From Hydrogenothermaceae bacterium (GTDB lineage: Bacteria > Aquificota > Aquificia > Aquificales > Hydrogenothermaceae), in contig WFXI01000255.1 in NCBI GenBank assembly GCA_015490675.1, forward strand, positions 1-18,499: a stretch of DNA of 18,499 nucleotides, read 5' to 3'. Shown here in pieces: positions 1 through 7,949 of the stretch (its first letter is position 1; each line of letters opens with the position of its first letter). The notes beneath the pieces are model-generated. The model saw only the letters and a list, made by a program, of their open reading frames with translations, did no database searches and was not told the DNA's origin. The translations under genes and the position numbers were made by a program.

Positions 1-54
1 AGCAGTTGGGTGTATTTTAGGATACTTACCTTTATATGGCTTAATTATTGCCAT
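1..54 (-). CDS. Gamma-class carbonic anhydrase-like protein, N-terminal fragment
   Basis: Only the first 18 codons are present; the gene runs off the left edge. The minus strand reads MAIIKPYKGKYPKIHPTA, which matches the usual opening of the gamma-carbonic anhydrase / YrdA-type left-handed beta-helix family (a short lead, then P-K-I-H-P-T-A before the hexapeptide repeats). The start is supported by a GAGGAG ribosome site at 59-64, four bases before the ATG. The family binds a metal with three histidines and hydrates CO2 or has unknown activity; none of those residues lie inside the window. It is downstream of queD on the same strand with a 107-base gap, so it may be the next gene of that operon or have its own promoter. 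The identification rests on 18 residues only. Confidence 0.6.
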   Translation of the reverse strand, partial: MAIIKPYKGKYPKIHPTA

Positions 55-161
55 TTTTCTCCTCTTTGTGTTTTTTTAAAAATTTAACACCTATTATGAA
101 ATATAAAACAAGCATAGAAAACATTATAAGGATTGTTGGAAGTAAAGAAAAAATATCCATC

Positions 162-644
162 TTATCCTTTATAAACTGCTTTTCCTGTTTCTGTTTCCCA
201 GACTGTAACACTTACAACTTTAATATCTTCTAATAAACCTGCTTCTTCAAGTTTTTTTTCTAAAAATTCATATATAAACTTTGCTAAAGCCTCCGCTGTT
301 GGACAAAAATCAACTACAAATAGTTTCAAAAATCCAAAATCTTCTTTGAATTTTGGATAAAGTGGGTCGTTTTTATCAATAATAAAAGAGTGGTCTATCT
401 CATTATCTATTAAATTTTTTAACGCAGCTTTAATATGATAAAAATCTATTACCATATCTTGCTCATTGAGGGTATCTGAACCAACAGTAACTTCAACTTT
501 ATAACTATGCCCATGTATATTTAAACATGGATTGGGTGGAACTTCATTTTCCATTAATTTTGCGCCTTTACCTGCAAGTAAATTTTGCTTCCAAACTCTA
601 TGCCCAGCTTCAAATTTAAATTTTTTTGTTATTTCATATTTCAT
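162..644 (-). CDS. queD: 6-carboxytetrahydropterin synthase (QueD family)
   Basis: A 160-residue protein of the 6-pyruvoyl-tetrahydropterin synthase fold. QueD converts 7,8-dihydroneopterin triphosphate to 6-carboxy-tetrahydropterin, the second step toward preQ0 and queuosine, in the cytoplasm. Visible zinc ligands are H15 (EAGHR) and H44/H46 (the HGH motif). C40 in PPNPC sits just before HGHSY, where the family catalytic cysteine lies. D84-H85 (DHSF) and E150 in VWETETG complete the usual active-site set, and PTAEALA near 115 is a family signature. Length is somewhat above the shortest QueD proteins because of an insert around 20-40, as seen in many PTPS-like members. It follows pyrK by 12 bases, so the two are probably co-transcribed. 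A related PTPS-family activity cannot be excluded, but the cysteine and HGH pattern fits QueD best. Confidence 0.88.
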   Translation of the reverse strand: MKYEITKKFKFEAGHRVWKQNLLAGKGAKLMENEVPPNPCLNIHGHSYKVEVTVGSDTLNEQDMVIDFYHIKAALKNLIDNEIDHSFIIDKNDPLYPKFKEDFGFLKLFVVDFCPTAEALAKFIYEFLEKKLEEAGLLEDIKVVSVTVWETETGKAVYKG

Positions 645-656
645 ATTATTATCCTC

Positions 657-1442
657 CTAAAGCTCAATTTTGTAAGTGTCAAAAACAGGTCCTTCATAAC
701 AAACTCTAACATATGTATCTTTTTCTGTGTCTTTTATTACACATCCAATACATATTCCAAAGCCACATGCCATTTTACTTTCTAAAGATGCATAGCAAGG
801 AATATTTAGCTCTTTTGCGATTTTATCAACTGCTTTCATCATCCCGTGAGGCCCACAGGTAAATATAACAGTATTTTTGTTTTTAAGTGCTAGCTCTTTT
901 AAATCTTTTGTAATCAGGCCTTTTTCACCATAAGAACCATCTTCAGTATATATAATTGTATCTTTTTCAAAATCATTTTCTTTTATCCAATCAAGCATTG
1001 ATAACTGCTCTTTTCTTCTAACTCCATAAAGGGCTTTAAAAGGTTTTCCTTCTTCTCTTAGTTTTTTCATTAAAAAGGACAGTCCTGCAAACCCTATACC
1101 ACCACCTACAAGTAGAAAATAGTCATATTTATCTGTAGGAAATAAATTTTTACCAAGCAGTGCGAGGATATCTACATCGTCTCCAACTTTTTTCTCTGTA
1201 AGTGCCTTTGTGCCTTTTCCATAAACATCATAGTAAATCCATATTTCATCATCTACAACATCGGCAATTGCAAAGGCTCTTCTCATCATAGGGTCATATT
1301 GATACTCGTTAGTTGGTCTTACCATAACAAAGTGAGCAGGTTTTGCATTTTTGGCTATTTCTTCATTTTTAAATTTAAGTAGCCAAGTAATACCAGATAC
1401 AAATCTATTTTCAGTAATTTTAACTTTGTAATCTTTTATCAA
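657..1442 (-). CDS. pyrK: Dihydroorotate dehydrogenase B (NAD+), electron transfer subunit PyrK
   Basis: PyrK carries FAD and a [2Fe-2S] cluster and passes electrons from the PyrD FMN subunit to NAD+ during pyrimidine synthesis. Numbering from the preferred start, the N-terminal half is the FAD-binding barrel with RRAFAI near 54-59. The NAD-binding half has LLVGGGIGFAG near 110-120 and CGPHGMM near 196-202. The C-terminal cluster site is C226-x4-C231-x2-C234-x13-C248 (ACGFGICIGC, then RVC). About 261 residues is normal for the family. The start is a TTG at 1442, because GGAGAG (1450-1455) sits seven bases before it; an in-frame TTG at 1457 would add five residues but lacks its own ribosome site. 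PyrD is not in the window. It reads divergently from the EAL gene and precedes queD by 12 bases. I see no fault in the frame. Confidence 0.9.
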   Translation of the reverse strand: MIKDYKVKITENRFVSGITWLLKFKNEEIAKNAKPAHFVMVRPTNEYQYDPMMRRAFAIADVVDDEIWIYYDVYGKGTKALTEKKVGDDVDILALLGKNLFPTDKYDYFLLVGGGIGFAGLSFLMKKLREEGKPFKALYGVRRKEQLSMLDWIKENDFEKDTIIYTEDGSYGEKGLITKDLKELALKNKNTVIFTCGPHGMMKAVDKIAKELNIPCYASLESKMACGFGICIGCVIKDTEKDTYVRVCYEGPVFDTYKIEL

Positions 1443-1532
1443 GACAAATCTCTCCAAAGGTGAAAAGATAATAGAATATTTTAACTCAAAGTGATATTTT
1501 AATTTATGAGTATGTAATTGGGGGAAATAAAT

Positions 1533-3539
1533 ATGAAAGTCCAGAAAAAAATATTAGAAATCCTTCCTGAAATTCTAAGAGAAGTAAGAAAAGATTTTGA
1601 AAATGATGAAAGTATAAGAGAATTCTTTCAAACAGAAGATGAGCTAAAAAAAGTAATATCTGTTGAAGAAAGTGTTTTGTCTGAATATTTAAAACAAACT
1701 TTAGACGAAGAATTAACAGAAGACCAGTGTATAACCATCTATAGAAACATAGGTATTCCTTATCCATTTACTATTAAGTTTTTAAAAAGTGTTAAGAAAA
1801 GGCTAATTTTAAAGCTAAAAAATGGAAATGAAGGAGAAATAGTCATAGGAGTTGATAATTTTATAGATGAATTGATGAACAAAATTTCTAAAATGTATCT
1901 TAAAAAAGATGCACATAAACTAAGAAGTTTAAAAGAAAATAGATTTAAAAACTATCTTTTATTTAAACACCATATAAAATGGGCTGAAAAAGTTATTGAC
2001 GCTGTAGAGAAAGATAATATAAAAGATTTCCCTATTATTCCTGCCAGTAAATGTGAGTTTTCAAAAGTTATGGAATATCCAGAAGCTCTTATGGTCTGTA
2101 TAGATGTAAATTTATGTAATCACCTACATCAACTTCACAATATGTTACATACCACTTCAAATACCTTCTATAGATTTTATGTAAATGAAGAATTTGCACA
2201 GGCTTATGTAATGTTTAAAGACTTTGTAGATGTAGCACAAAAATTCTTCTTAACTTTAAAAGATCTTTATCATATAACATATGCAGATTTAGAAGGAAGT
2301 TTCTTTAATCTAGTTGAAGCTTTAACATATTCAGATAAAAAACAAATTATAACCCTCATAGATATAAAAGGGTTAAAACAGCTAAACTCTCTATATGGCG
2401 AAAAAGTTTTAAATGAAGTATTAGACGAAACAGAAAAAAATCTAAAAGAGCTTGTAAATCCAGAAAACACACTAATAATAAGAGGCATTTCCGCTAATTT
2501 TTATATGCTTAATCTAAACATAGGCGAGGAAGAATATAAAGCCCTTTTAGAAAAAATAAATGAGGCTTTACCTAAAGAATATCCAAAAGGAGACAGTCTT
2601 ATAAAACTTGAATTTATAAAAGCAGGTTTTGAACTAGATAGTTTAATAAAATATACAAAAGATGAACTTATTAGAATAATGCTTCATATAAAAGAAAAAG
2701 CAAAACAAACCGAAGATTTAACTTACACTGTGTTTACTCAAGAAGAAAAAGAAAATATAAGAAACTGGATAAATCAAAGATATTTAAATATTTCATTTAT
2801 AGAAAAGAAATTTAAAGAAAAAGAAATAGAGCCTGTTTTTCAGCCTATAGTTTCAGTGGAAACTAAACAGATATACGGTGTTGAAACACTGGCAAGGATA
2901 AAAGATGGTAAAAAGCTAATATCAGCAGGATTATTTATAGATACTATTTATGAAATTAATAAAATTGTAGAAATGGACATCATTGTTTTAGATAAAATTA
3001 GAGAAAAAATGAACATTTTAGAAGCTCTTGATTTAGAGTTGTTTATTAATGCATCGCCAAGGTCTTTAGAAAATAAGGAATATAGAAAGTGTTTAGAAGA
3101 ATTTGCAAAAGAGTTTGGTAGAACAAATGTAGTAATAGAAATTACAGAGCAAGAAGCTTTCAAAAATATTCAAATTTTAAAAGAGTTTCATAAAAATAGT
3201 AATCTAAGATTTGCTATTGACGACTTTGGAACAGGTTATACAGCACTTAAAATGATTTCAGAACTTGCAATGGAAAACATAGTTTCTGTTTTAAAAATAG
3301 ATGGTGAGATTATAAAAATGCTTGAAGAAAGTAAAGAAGTTGAAGCAATTGTGGAAATTATCTCTAATATGTGTAAAGTTTTAGAAATAAAATCTTTAGC
3401 AGAGTATGTTGAAAACCTTATAATTTCCCAAAAACTAGAAAAATTAGGTATAGATTTGGCTCAAGGATACTTTTTAGGAAAACCAATGAAAGCAGAAGAG
3501 TTATTAACTCTTAATATAGATGATGTTTTTAGCGTATAA
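1533..3539 (+). CDS. CZB zinc-sensor / degenerate GGDEF / EAL cyclic-di-GMP phosphodiesterase
   Basis: A 668-residue soluble signalling protein. Residues about 1-130 are helical and unassigned. About 140-215 matches a chemoreceptor zinc-binding (CZB) domain: HHIKW (H146/H147), CEF (C174), then H202-x3-H206. Spacing is close to the 3His/1Cys zinc site of E. coli DgcZ. About 265-395 is a GGDEF domain whose signature is replaced by ISANF (about 319-323), so cyclase activity is unlikely. About 430-660 is an EAL domain reading ETL (E451) with catalytic positions intact: N506, E536, D563-D564 in DDFGTGY, K588, E624 and Q644. The inferred role is cleaving c-di-GMP under zinc or redox control, which usually affects motility. 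Start: the ATG at 1533 has GGGGG at 1520-1524; an upstream TTG at 1518 lies before that site and is not preferred. pheA follows by 31 bases. Confidence 0.85.
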   Translation: MKVQKKILEILPEILREVRKDFENDESIREFFQTEDELKKVISVEESVLSEYLKQTLDEELTEDQCITIYRNIGIPYPFTIKFLKSVKKRLILKLKNGNEGEIVIGVDNFIDELMNKISKMYLKKDAHKLRSLKENRFKNYLLFKHHIKWAEKVIDAVEKDNIKDFPIIPASKCEFSKVMEYPEALMVCIDVNLCNHLHQLHNMLHTTSNTFYRFYVNEEFAQAYVMFKDFVDVAQKFFLTLKDLYHITYADLEGSFFNLVEALTYSDKKQIITLIDIKGLKQLNSLYGEKVLNEVLDETEKNLKELVNPENTLIIRGISANFYMLNLNIGEEEYKALLEKINEALPKEYPKGDSLIKLEFIKAGFELDSLIKYTKDELIRIMLHIKEKAKQTEDLTYTVFTQEEKENIRNWINQRYLNISFIEKKFKEKEIEPVFQPIVSVETKQIYGVETLARIKDGKKLISAGLFIDTIYEINKIVEMDIIVLDKIREKMNILEALDLELFINASPRSLENKEYRKCLEEFAKEFGRTNVVIEITEQEAFKNIQILKEFHKNSNLRFAIDDFGTGYTALKMISELAMENIVSVLKIDGEIIKMLEESKEVEAIVEIISNMCKVLEIKSLAEYVENLIISQKLEKLGIDLAQGYFLGKPMKAEELLTLNIDDVFSV

Positions 3540-3570
3540 TTTTTAGAAAATCTTAATATTAAGGTAAGAA

Positions 3571-4668
3571 ATGGCAGATATTCCACAACAAGCAAAAGAG
3601 CAGTTATCAAATTTAAGAAAAAAAATAGATGAAATAGATGAAACAATAGTAAAACTACTAAACGAAAGAGCAAAGCTAGCAAAAGAAGTTGGACATATAA
3701 AAAAGCAGTATAACTTACCTATTTATGTTCCTAGTAGGGAACAAGAAATATTTGAAAGGTTAATGAAATTAAATGAAAAATACGGTGAATTTCCAACAGA
3801 TTTTATAAAACCAGTTTTCAGGGAAATTATTTCAGCCTGTAGGTCAACAGAAGAAGATATAAAAGTTGCATACCTAGGACCTAGGGCAACATTTACTCAT
3901 CAGGCAAGCTTAGAATTTTTTGGACAGGCAGTAGAGCATATACCTGTTTCTACAATTAAAGATGTTTTTGAAGAAATTTTAAAAGGAAAGGTAGATTATG
4001 GAGTAGTTCCTGTTGAAAATACTATAGAAGGGGTTGTTAATTACACACTTGATATGTTTATAGATTATGACTTAAAAATAACAGGTGAAGTAATTCTTCA
4101 AATTTCTCTTCATTTGATGGGAATAAATCCAAATCTTAACGAAATCCAAAGGGTTTACTCACACAGACATGCATTAGCAGAATGTAGAGACTGGTTACAG
4201 AAAAACCTTCCTAATGCACAGCTCATAGATACAGAAAGTACAGCAAAAGCTGCAGAAATGGCAAAAGATGATTTTGAAGCAGTTGCAATTGCCAGCAAAG
4301 CTGCAGCAGATATATATGGACTTCACATAATTGAAGAAAAAATTGATAAACATCCGAACAACTATACTAGATTTTTAGTAATAGGAAAAGATTTTGCAAA
4401 GCCAACAGGAAATGACAAAACAACTTTTATATTTTCTGTAAAAAATGAAGTAGGAGCACTTTATAAAACTTTAGAGCCTTTATATAAAAATCAGATAAAT
4501 ATGACTAAAATAGAGTCAAGGCCATCTAAAAAGGAAGCTTGGGATTATATATTTTTTACAGATATAGAAGGACATATAGAAGATGAAAAAGTCCAAAAAG
4601 CACTAAATGAGCTTAAAAATATTTCACCATTTTTCAAGATTTTAGGCTCATATCCTAAAGCTCGATGA
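3571..4668 (+). CDS. pheA: Bifunctional chorismate mutase / prephenate dehydratase (P-protein)
   Basis: This enzyme makes phenylpyruvate from chorismate via prephenate, the committed route to phenylalanine. Domain order in 365 residues is: AroQ-type chorismate mutase at about 10-95 (LRKKIDEIDE, LLNERAKLAKEVG, PSREQEIFERL); prephenate dehydratase at about 97-275, opening with VAYLGPRATFTHQA and closing with the catalytic TRF motif (T266-R267-F268); and a C-terminal ACT domain with GALYK (295-299) and ESRP (315-318), the phenylalanine-binding motifs. Feedback inhibition by phenylalanine is therefore expected. Length is typical. AAGGT lies eight bases upstream of the ATG. It follows the EAL gene by 31 bases with no visible terminator, so read-through is possible. 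Its last 14 bases overlap the end of the convergent lptG-like gene. Confidence 0.95.
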   Translation: MADIPQQAKEQLSNLRKKIDEIDETIVKLLNERAKLAKEVGHIKKQYNLPIYVPSREQEIFERLMKLNEKYGEFPTDFIKPVFREIISACRSTEEDIKVAYLGPRATFTHQASLEFFGQAVEHIPVSTIKDVFEEILKGKVDYGVVPVENTIEGVVNYTLDMFIDYDLKITGEVILQISLHLMGINPNLNEIQRVYSHRHALAECRDWLQKNLPNAQLIDTESTAKAAEMAKDDFEAVAIASKAAADIYGLHIIEEKIDKHPNNYTRFLVIGKDFAKPTGNDKTTFIFSVKNEVGALYKTLEPLYKNQINMTKIESRPSKKEAWDYIFFTDIEGHIEDEKVQKALNELKNISPFFKILGSYPKAR

Positions 4669-5728
4669 ATTTTCTCTTTAAAATAAGCAAACTTCCAATA
4701 GATATAAAAATTAAGTCTATAAACAGACTTGTAAAGGCAGGGATTGCTCCTGCTTCTGCTAATGAAGATATTGCAGAAATGCTATACCAATAAACAAAAA
4801 TACCACCAAAGATTAAAAGATATTTTTCTTTCCTTTTTATCCACAAAAGTCCTACAGTCCAAACAGACAAAATAAATGGAGAAAACACTGTTGCTAAATT
4901 TGCATAAAATTTACTCCAAAAATAACTGGAAGGGTATCCAAATCTATCTGCTATTATTGCTTTTTGGTAAAACTGGCTAATTGAAACAGGTTTTTTAACT
5001 TTTATAAGTTTTTTTAGATTATTTACATCTAACTTTACAGGAAACTCTAGCTTATCAAATTTTGAAAAATCTAAATCTTCTACAGATGTAAGGTTAACAA
5101 CTTTTCCTTCTTTTAAAAATAGAGAATTCTCTTTTATTTTTACTTCTTTTGCCTCAACTCTGTATAAAGGTAGAAACTCTTTATCTCTCATTTGAACTAA
5201 GATAAAATCTTTTCCTTCTTTTTTATTTAAGTCTAAAAATCCAAAATAGGTATATTTTGTATTATCTATTTTTATCCATATATTAGAAGCAAAAATATGC
5301 TTAATATTTTCTAATGAAGAACCTTTTAACTTTTCATAAAATTGGATTCTTTTTTCTTTTGCATAGGGAGAAATTAACTCTAGATTGAGAATTTGGAAAA
5401 TTGTTATAAGGGCTCCAAATGAAATAAATAATATGGAAATATATCTTATTGAGATTCCATTTAAAAGAATCGCATAAATCTTCCTAGATTTTATAAGGTC
5501 TGAGTAAAATATAAAAATCGATAAAACTACAGCTATAGGTAATATATAGTGGAGTTTTTCAGGGACATAAAAGATAATATATCCAGCTAAATCTTGGAAA
5601 TTCAGATGTTTAAAATTTTTTAACTTTTCTATTATTTTTATAAGGAGTATAACAAACAAAAAAAGTGGAGTAATTATAATAAAGTAAGTAGTAAGTTTTT
5701 TGAAAAAATATCTAACCAATGTTTTCAT
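4655..5728 (-). CDS. LptF/LptG-family LPS export permease
   Basis: A 357-residue inner-membrane protein of the YjgP/YjgQ (LptF/LptG) family. In Gram-negative bacteria two such subunits pair with the ATPase LptB to extract lipopolysaccharide and push it along the Lpt bridge to the outer membrane. The layout fits: about three membrane helices in the N-terminal part (near 14-32, 60-75, 95-118), a polar periplasmic beta-jellyroll region (about 120-260), then three helices (near 278-297, 303-323, 330-350). SSYFWSKFYANLATVFSPF near 267-285 is the conserved region entering the fourth helix. I cannot separate LptF from LptG by eye, so no symbol is given. There is no clear Shine-Dalgarno before the ATG. 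It is transcribed divergently from the pse operon across 66 bases and converges on pheA. Confidence 0.85.
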   Translation of the reverse strand: MKTLVRYFFKKLTTYFIIITPLFLFVILLIKIIEKLKNFKHLNFQDLAGYIIFYVPEKLHYILPIAVVLSIFIFYSDLIKSRKIYAILLNGISIRYISILFISFGALITIFQILNLELISPYAKEKRIQFYEKLKGSSLENIKHIFASNIWIKIDNTKYTYFGFLDLNKKEGKDFILVQMRDKEFLPLYRVEAKEVKIKENSLFLKEGKVVNLTSVEDLDFSKFDKLEFPVKLDVNNLKKLIKVKKPVSISQFYQKAIIADRFGYPSSYFWSKFYANLATVFSPFILSVWTVGLLWIKRKEKYLLIFGGIFVYWYSISAISSLAEAGAIPAFTSLFIDLIFISIGSLLILKRKFIEL

Positions 5729-5738
5729 AATACTATTT

Positions 5739-5766
5739 TAAATGTTAAAGCAAAATATGTCGATAA
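5739..5766 (+). promoter_or_regulatory. Candidate sigma-28 (FliA-type) promoter of the pse operon
   Basis: TAAA at 5739-5742 and GTCGATAA at 5759-5766, 16 bases apart. The FliA consensus is TAAA-N15-GCCGATAA, so the -10 box matches 7 of 8 and the spacer is one base long. The expected start is near 5773, giving a leader of about 20 bases that holds the AAGGAA ribosome site of pseB. The nine bases CGATAATAA are shared exactly with the flagellin promoter at 16958-16964 and beyond. In a very AT-rich region this remains a prediction. Confidence 0.55.
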
Positions 5767-5794
5767 TAACTACAAATAAAAAAAGGAAATTAAT

Positions 5795-6787
5795 ATGTTA
5801 AATGGTAAAACTATACTTATAACAGGCGGAACAGGTTCTTTTGGAAAAACTTTTGTAAGATATGTTTTATCAAAGTATAAACCTAAAAAAATTATTATTT
5901 ATTCTAGAGATGAATATAAACAATATTTAATGCAAAAAGAGTTTGAAAAATATCTAGGTGTATTAAGATTTTTTATTGGTGATGTTAGGGACAAAGAAAG
6001 ACTTAGAAGAGCTTTAGAAGAAGTAAATATAGTGATTCACGCTGCAGCATTAAAACATGTCCCGCTAATGGAATATAACCCTATTGAAGCAGTAAAAACA
6101 AATATTGGTGGAGCTGAAAACATAATAAATGCTTCTCTTGATACAAATGTAGAAAAGGTAATAGCGCTATCTACAGACAAAGCTGTTAATCCTATAAACC
6201 TTTATGGTGCTACTAAGCTTGTATCAGATAAGTTGTTTGTTGCTGCTAATTCATACAGAGGCAAAAAAAATACAAAGTTTGCAGTTGTAAGATATGGAAA
6301 TGTAGCAGGAAGCAGAGGCTCTGTAATTCCACTTTTCTTAAAACTTGTAAAAGAAGGTGCAAAAGAACTTCCTATTACAGATTTTAGGATGACAAGATTT
6401 TGGATAACACTACAAGAAGGAGTTAATTTAGTCCTAAAGGCAATTAGAGAAGCAAAAGGTGGAGAGATTTATGTATCTAAAATACCTTCTTTTAAAGTTG
6501 TAGATTTAGCAAAAGCTATTTGTCCTAAGTGCAAATTAAGAGAAGTAGGTATTAGGGAAGGTGAGAAACTTCACGAAGCTATGATTACTGAAGAAGATGC
6601 GAGAAGCACTTATGAATATAAAGACCACTATATAATTTACCCTCAATTTAAAACTTGGCCTCTAAGAATCAAAAAAGGTGGAAAAAAAGTTCCTGAAGGA
6701 TTTAGATACTCATCAGACAAAAATACTAATTGGCTTTCTGTTGAAGATTTAAGAAAACTATTAAAAACTATAGATGTGGTTTACTGA
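5795..6787 (+). CDS. pseB: UDP-N-acetylglucosamine 4,6-dehydratase (inverting), PseB
   Basis: First enzyme of CMP-pseudaminic acid synthesis: it dehydrates UDP-GlcNAc at C4/C6 and inverts C5 to give the 4-keto-L-arabino sugar. It is a 330-residue short-chain dehydrogenase/reductase of the FlaA1/PseB type. The Rossmann motif GGTGSFG is at 11-17. IYSRDE follows the second strand, as in PseB. IGDVRD is at 61-66 and AALKHVPLMEYNP at 84-96. The active site is T127-D128-K129 with Y137-x3-K141; the D-K pair and Tyr/Lys are the residues that define the inverting dehydratases. Length matches H. pylori and C. jejuni PseB. AAGGA lies seven bases before the ATG. This is the first gene of the operon and its stop codon shares one base with the pseC start. 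Confidence 0.95.
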   Translation: MLNGKTILITGGTGSFGKTFVRYVLSKYKPKKIIIYSRDEYKQYLMQKEFEKYLGVLRFFIGDVRDKERLRRALEEVNIVIHAAALKHVPLMEYNPIEAVKTNIGGAENIINASLDTNVEKVIALSTDKAVNPINLYGATKLVSDKLFVAANSYRGKKNTKFAVVRYGNVAGSRGSVIPLFLKLVKEGAKELPITDFRMTRFWITLQEGVNLVLKAIREAKGGEIYVSKIPSFKVVDLAKAICPKCKLREVGIREGEKLHEAMITEEDARSTYEYKDHYIIYPQFKTWPLRIKKGGKKVPEGFRYSSDKNTNWLSVEDLRKLLKTIDVVY

Positions 6788-7932
6788 TGGATGATAGATT
6801 TATACCATACGGAAGACAATTTATAGATGAAGAAGATATAAAATCAGTTGTTGAAGTTTTAAGGTCTGATTTTATAACTCAAGGCAGTAAAATTCCAGAA
6901 TTTGAAGAAAAACTTGCAAGTTATTGTGGAGCTAAGCATGCAGTAGTTTTTAATAGTGGAACTTCTGCTTTACACGGAGCATATTTTGCATTAGGATTGT
7001 CTAAAAATGATGAATTTATAACTACGCCTATAACATTCGTTGCAACTGCAAATGCAGGGCTATATCTTGGAGCAAAACCTATTTTTGTAGATGTGGAACC
7101 AGATACAGGAAATATAGATGTGAATAAAATAGAAGAAAAAATTACAGAAAAAACAAAACTAATTTCTGTGGTTCATTATGCAGGTCATCCTGTAGATTTA
7201 GAAAAGGTTAAACTAATTGCAGATAAATATGGATTAAAAGTTGTGGAAGATGCGTGTCATGCTCTTGGAGCAAAATATAAAGGAGAGAAAATAGGAAGCT
7301 GTAAATATTCTGATGCGACAGTTTTTAGCTTTCATCCTGTAAAACATATTACAACAGGAGAAGGCGGAGCAGTTTTAACAAATGATAAAGAAGTTTATGA
7401 AAAACTCTTAATGTTTAGAAATCATGGAATAACTAAAGATAAAAACAAATTTTTAAATAAGCCTCAAGGAGACTGGTATTACGAAATGCAATTTTTAGGC
7501 TATAATTACCGTATGACTGATATACAGGCTGCACTTGGTATATCCCAGCTGAAAAAGCTTGATAAATTTGTAGAAAAAAGAAGAGAAATTGCAAAAATTT
7601 ATAATGAGGCTTTTAAAAATAATCCATACTTTGATATACCAGTAGAAAAAGAATATGCATTTCATTCATACCATTTATATCCGGTAAGGTTAAAAGACAA
7701 AACAAAGAAGAAAGAAATTTTTAACAAACTAAGACAAAATGGCATAGGCATTCAGGTTCATTATATTCCTGTTTACTTGCAACCTTACTATCAAAATTTA
7801 GGATACAAAAAAGGAATTTGCCCTCTTGCAGAAGATTTTTATGAAAGGGAAATAAGTTTGCCGATTTATCCGAAAATGGAACATAGGGATATTATTTATG
7901 TTGCCAAAAAACTATTACAAGATAAAAATTAA
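6787..7932 (+). CDS. pseC: UDP-4-amino-4,6-dideoxy-N-acetyl-beta-L-altrosamine transaminase, PseC
   Basis: A PLP-dependent aminotransferase of the DegT/DnrJ/EryC1/StrS fold that aminates C4 of the PseB product, using glutamate as donor. In 381 residues: FNSGTSALH at 55-63 (cofactor phosphate loop), EDACHALGA at 154-162 (D155 would contact the pyridine nitrogen), and SFHPVKHITTGEGG at 181-194, where K186 is the Schiff-base lysine. FRNHGI at 210-215 and YNYRMTDIQAALG at 239-251 are strong PseC-type signatures. Length is normal. The ATG overlaps the pseB stop by one base, so translation is probably coupled. A different 4-amino-sugar transaminase is possible in isolation, but adjacency to pseB and the later pseG and pseI settles the pathway. 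Confidence 0.94.
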   Translation: MDDRFIPYGRQFIDEEDIKSVVEVLRSDFITQGSKIPEFEEKLASYCGAKHAVVFNSGTSALHGAYFALGLSKNDEFITTPITFVATANAGLYLGAKPIFVDVEPDTGNIDVNKIEEKITEKTKLISVVHYAGHPVDLEKVKLIADKYGLKVVEDACHALGAKYKGEKIGSCKYSDATVFSFHPVKHITTGEGGAVLTNDKEVYEKLLMFRNHGITKDKNKFLNKPQGDWYYEMQFLGYNYRMTDIQAALGISQLKKLDKFVEKRREIAKIYNEAFKNNPYFDIPVEKEYAFHSYHLYPVRLKDKTKKKEIFNKLRQNGIGIQVHYIPVYLQPYYQNLGYKKGICPLAEDFYEREISLPIYPKMEHRDIIYVAKKLLQDKN

Positions 7933-7949
7933 ATAGGAGATGTTATTCT

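Noticed and set aside
123..128. TATAAT on the minus strand between queD and the carbonic anhydrase-like gene, as a -10 box.
   Set aside because: No acceptable -35 hexamer at 16-18 bases; TATAAT-like words are frequent in AT-rich gaps.
1518..1532. TTG at 1518 as the start of the EAL protein.
   Set aside because: The GGGGG ribosome site (1520-1524) lies inside that extension and is correctly spaced only for the ATG at 1533.
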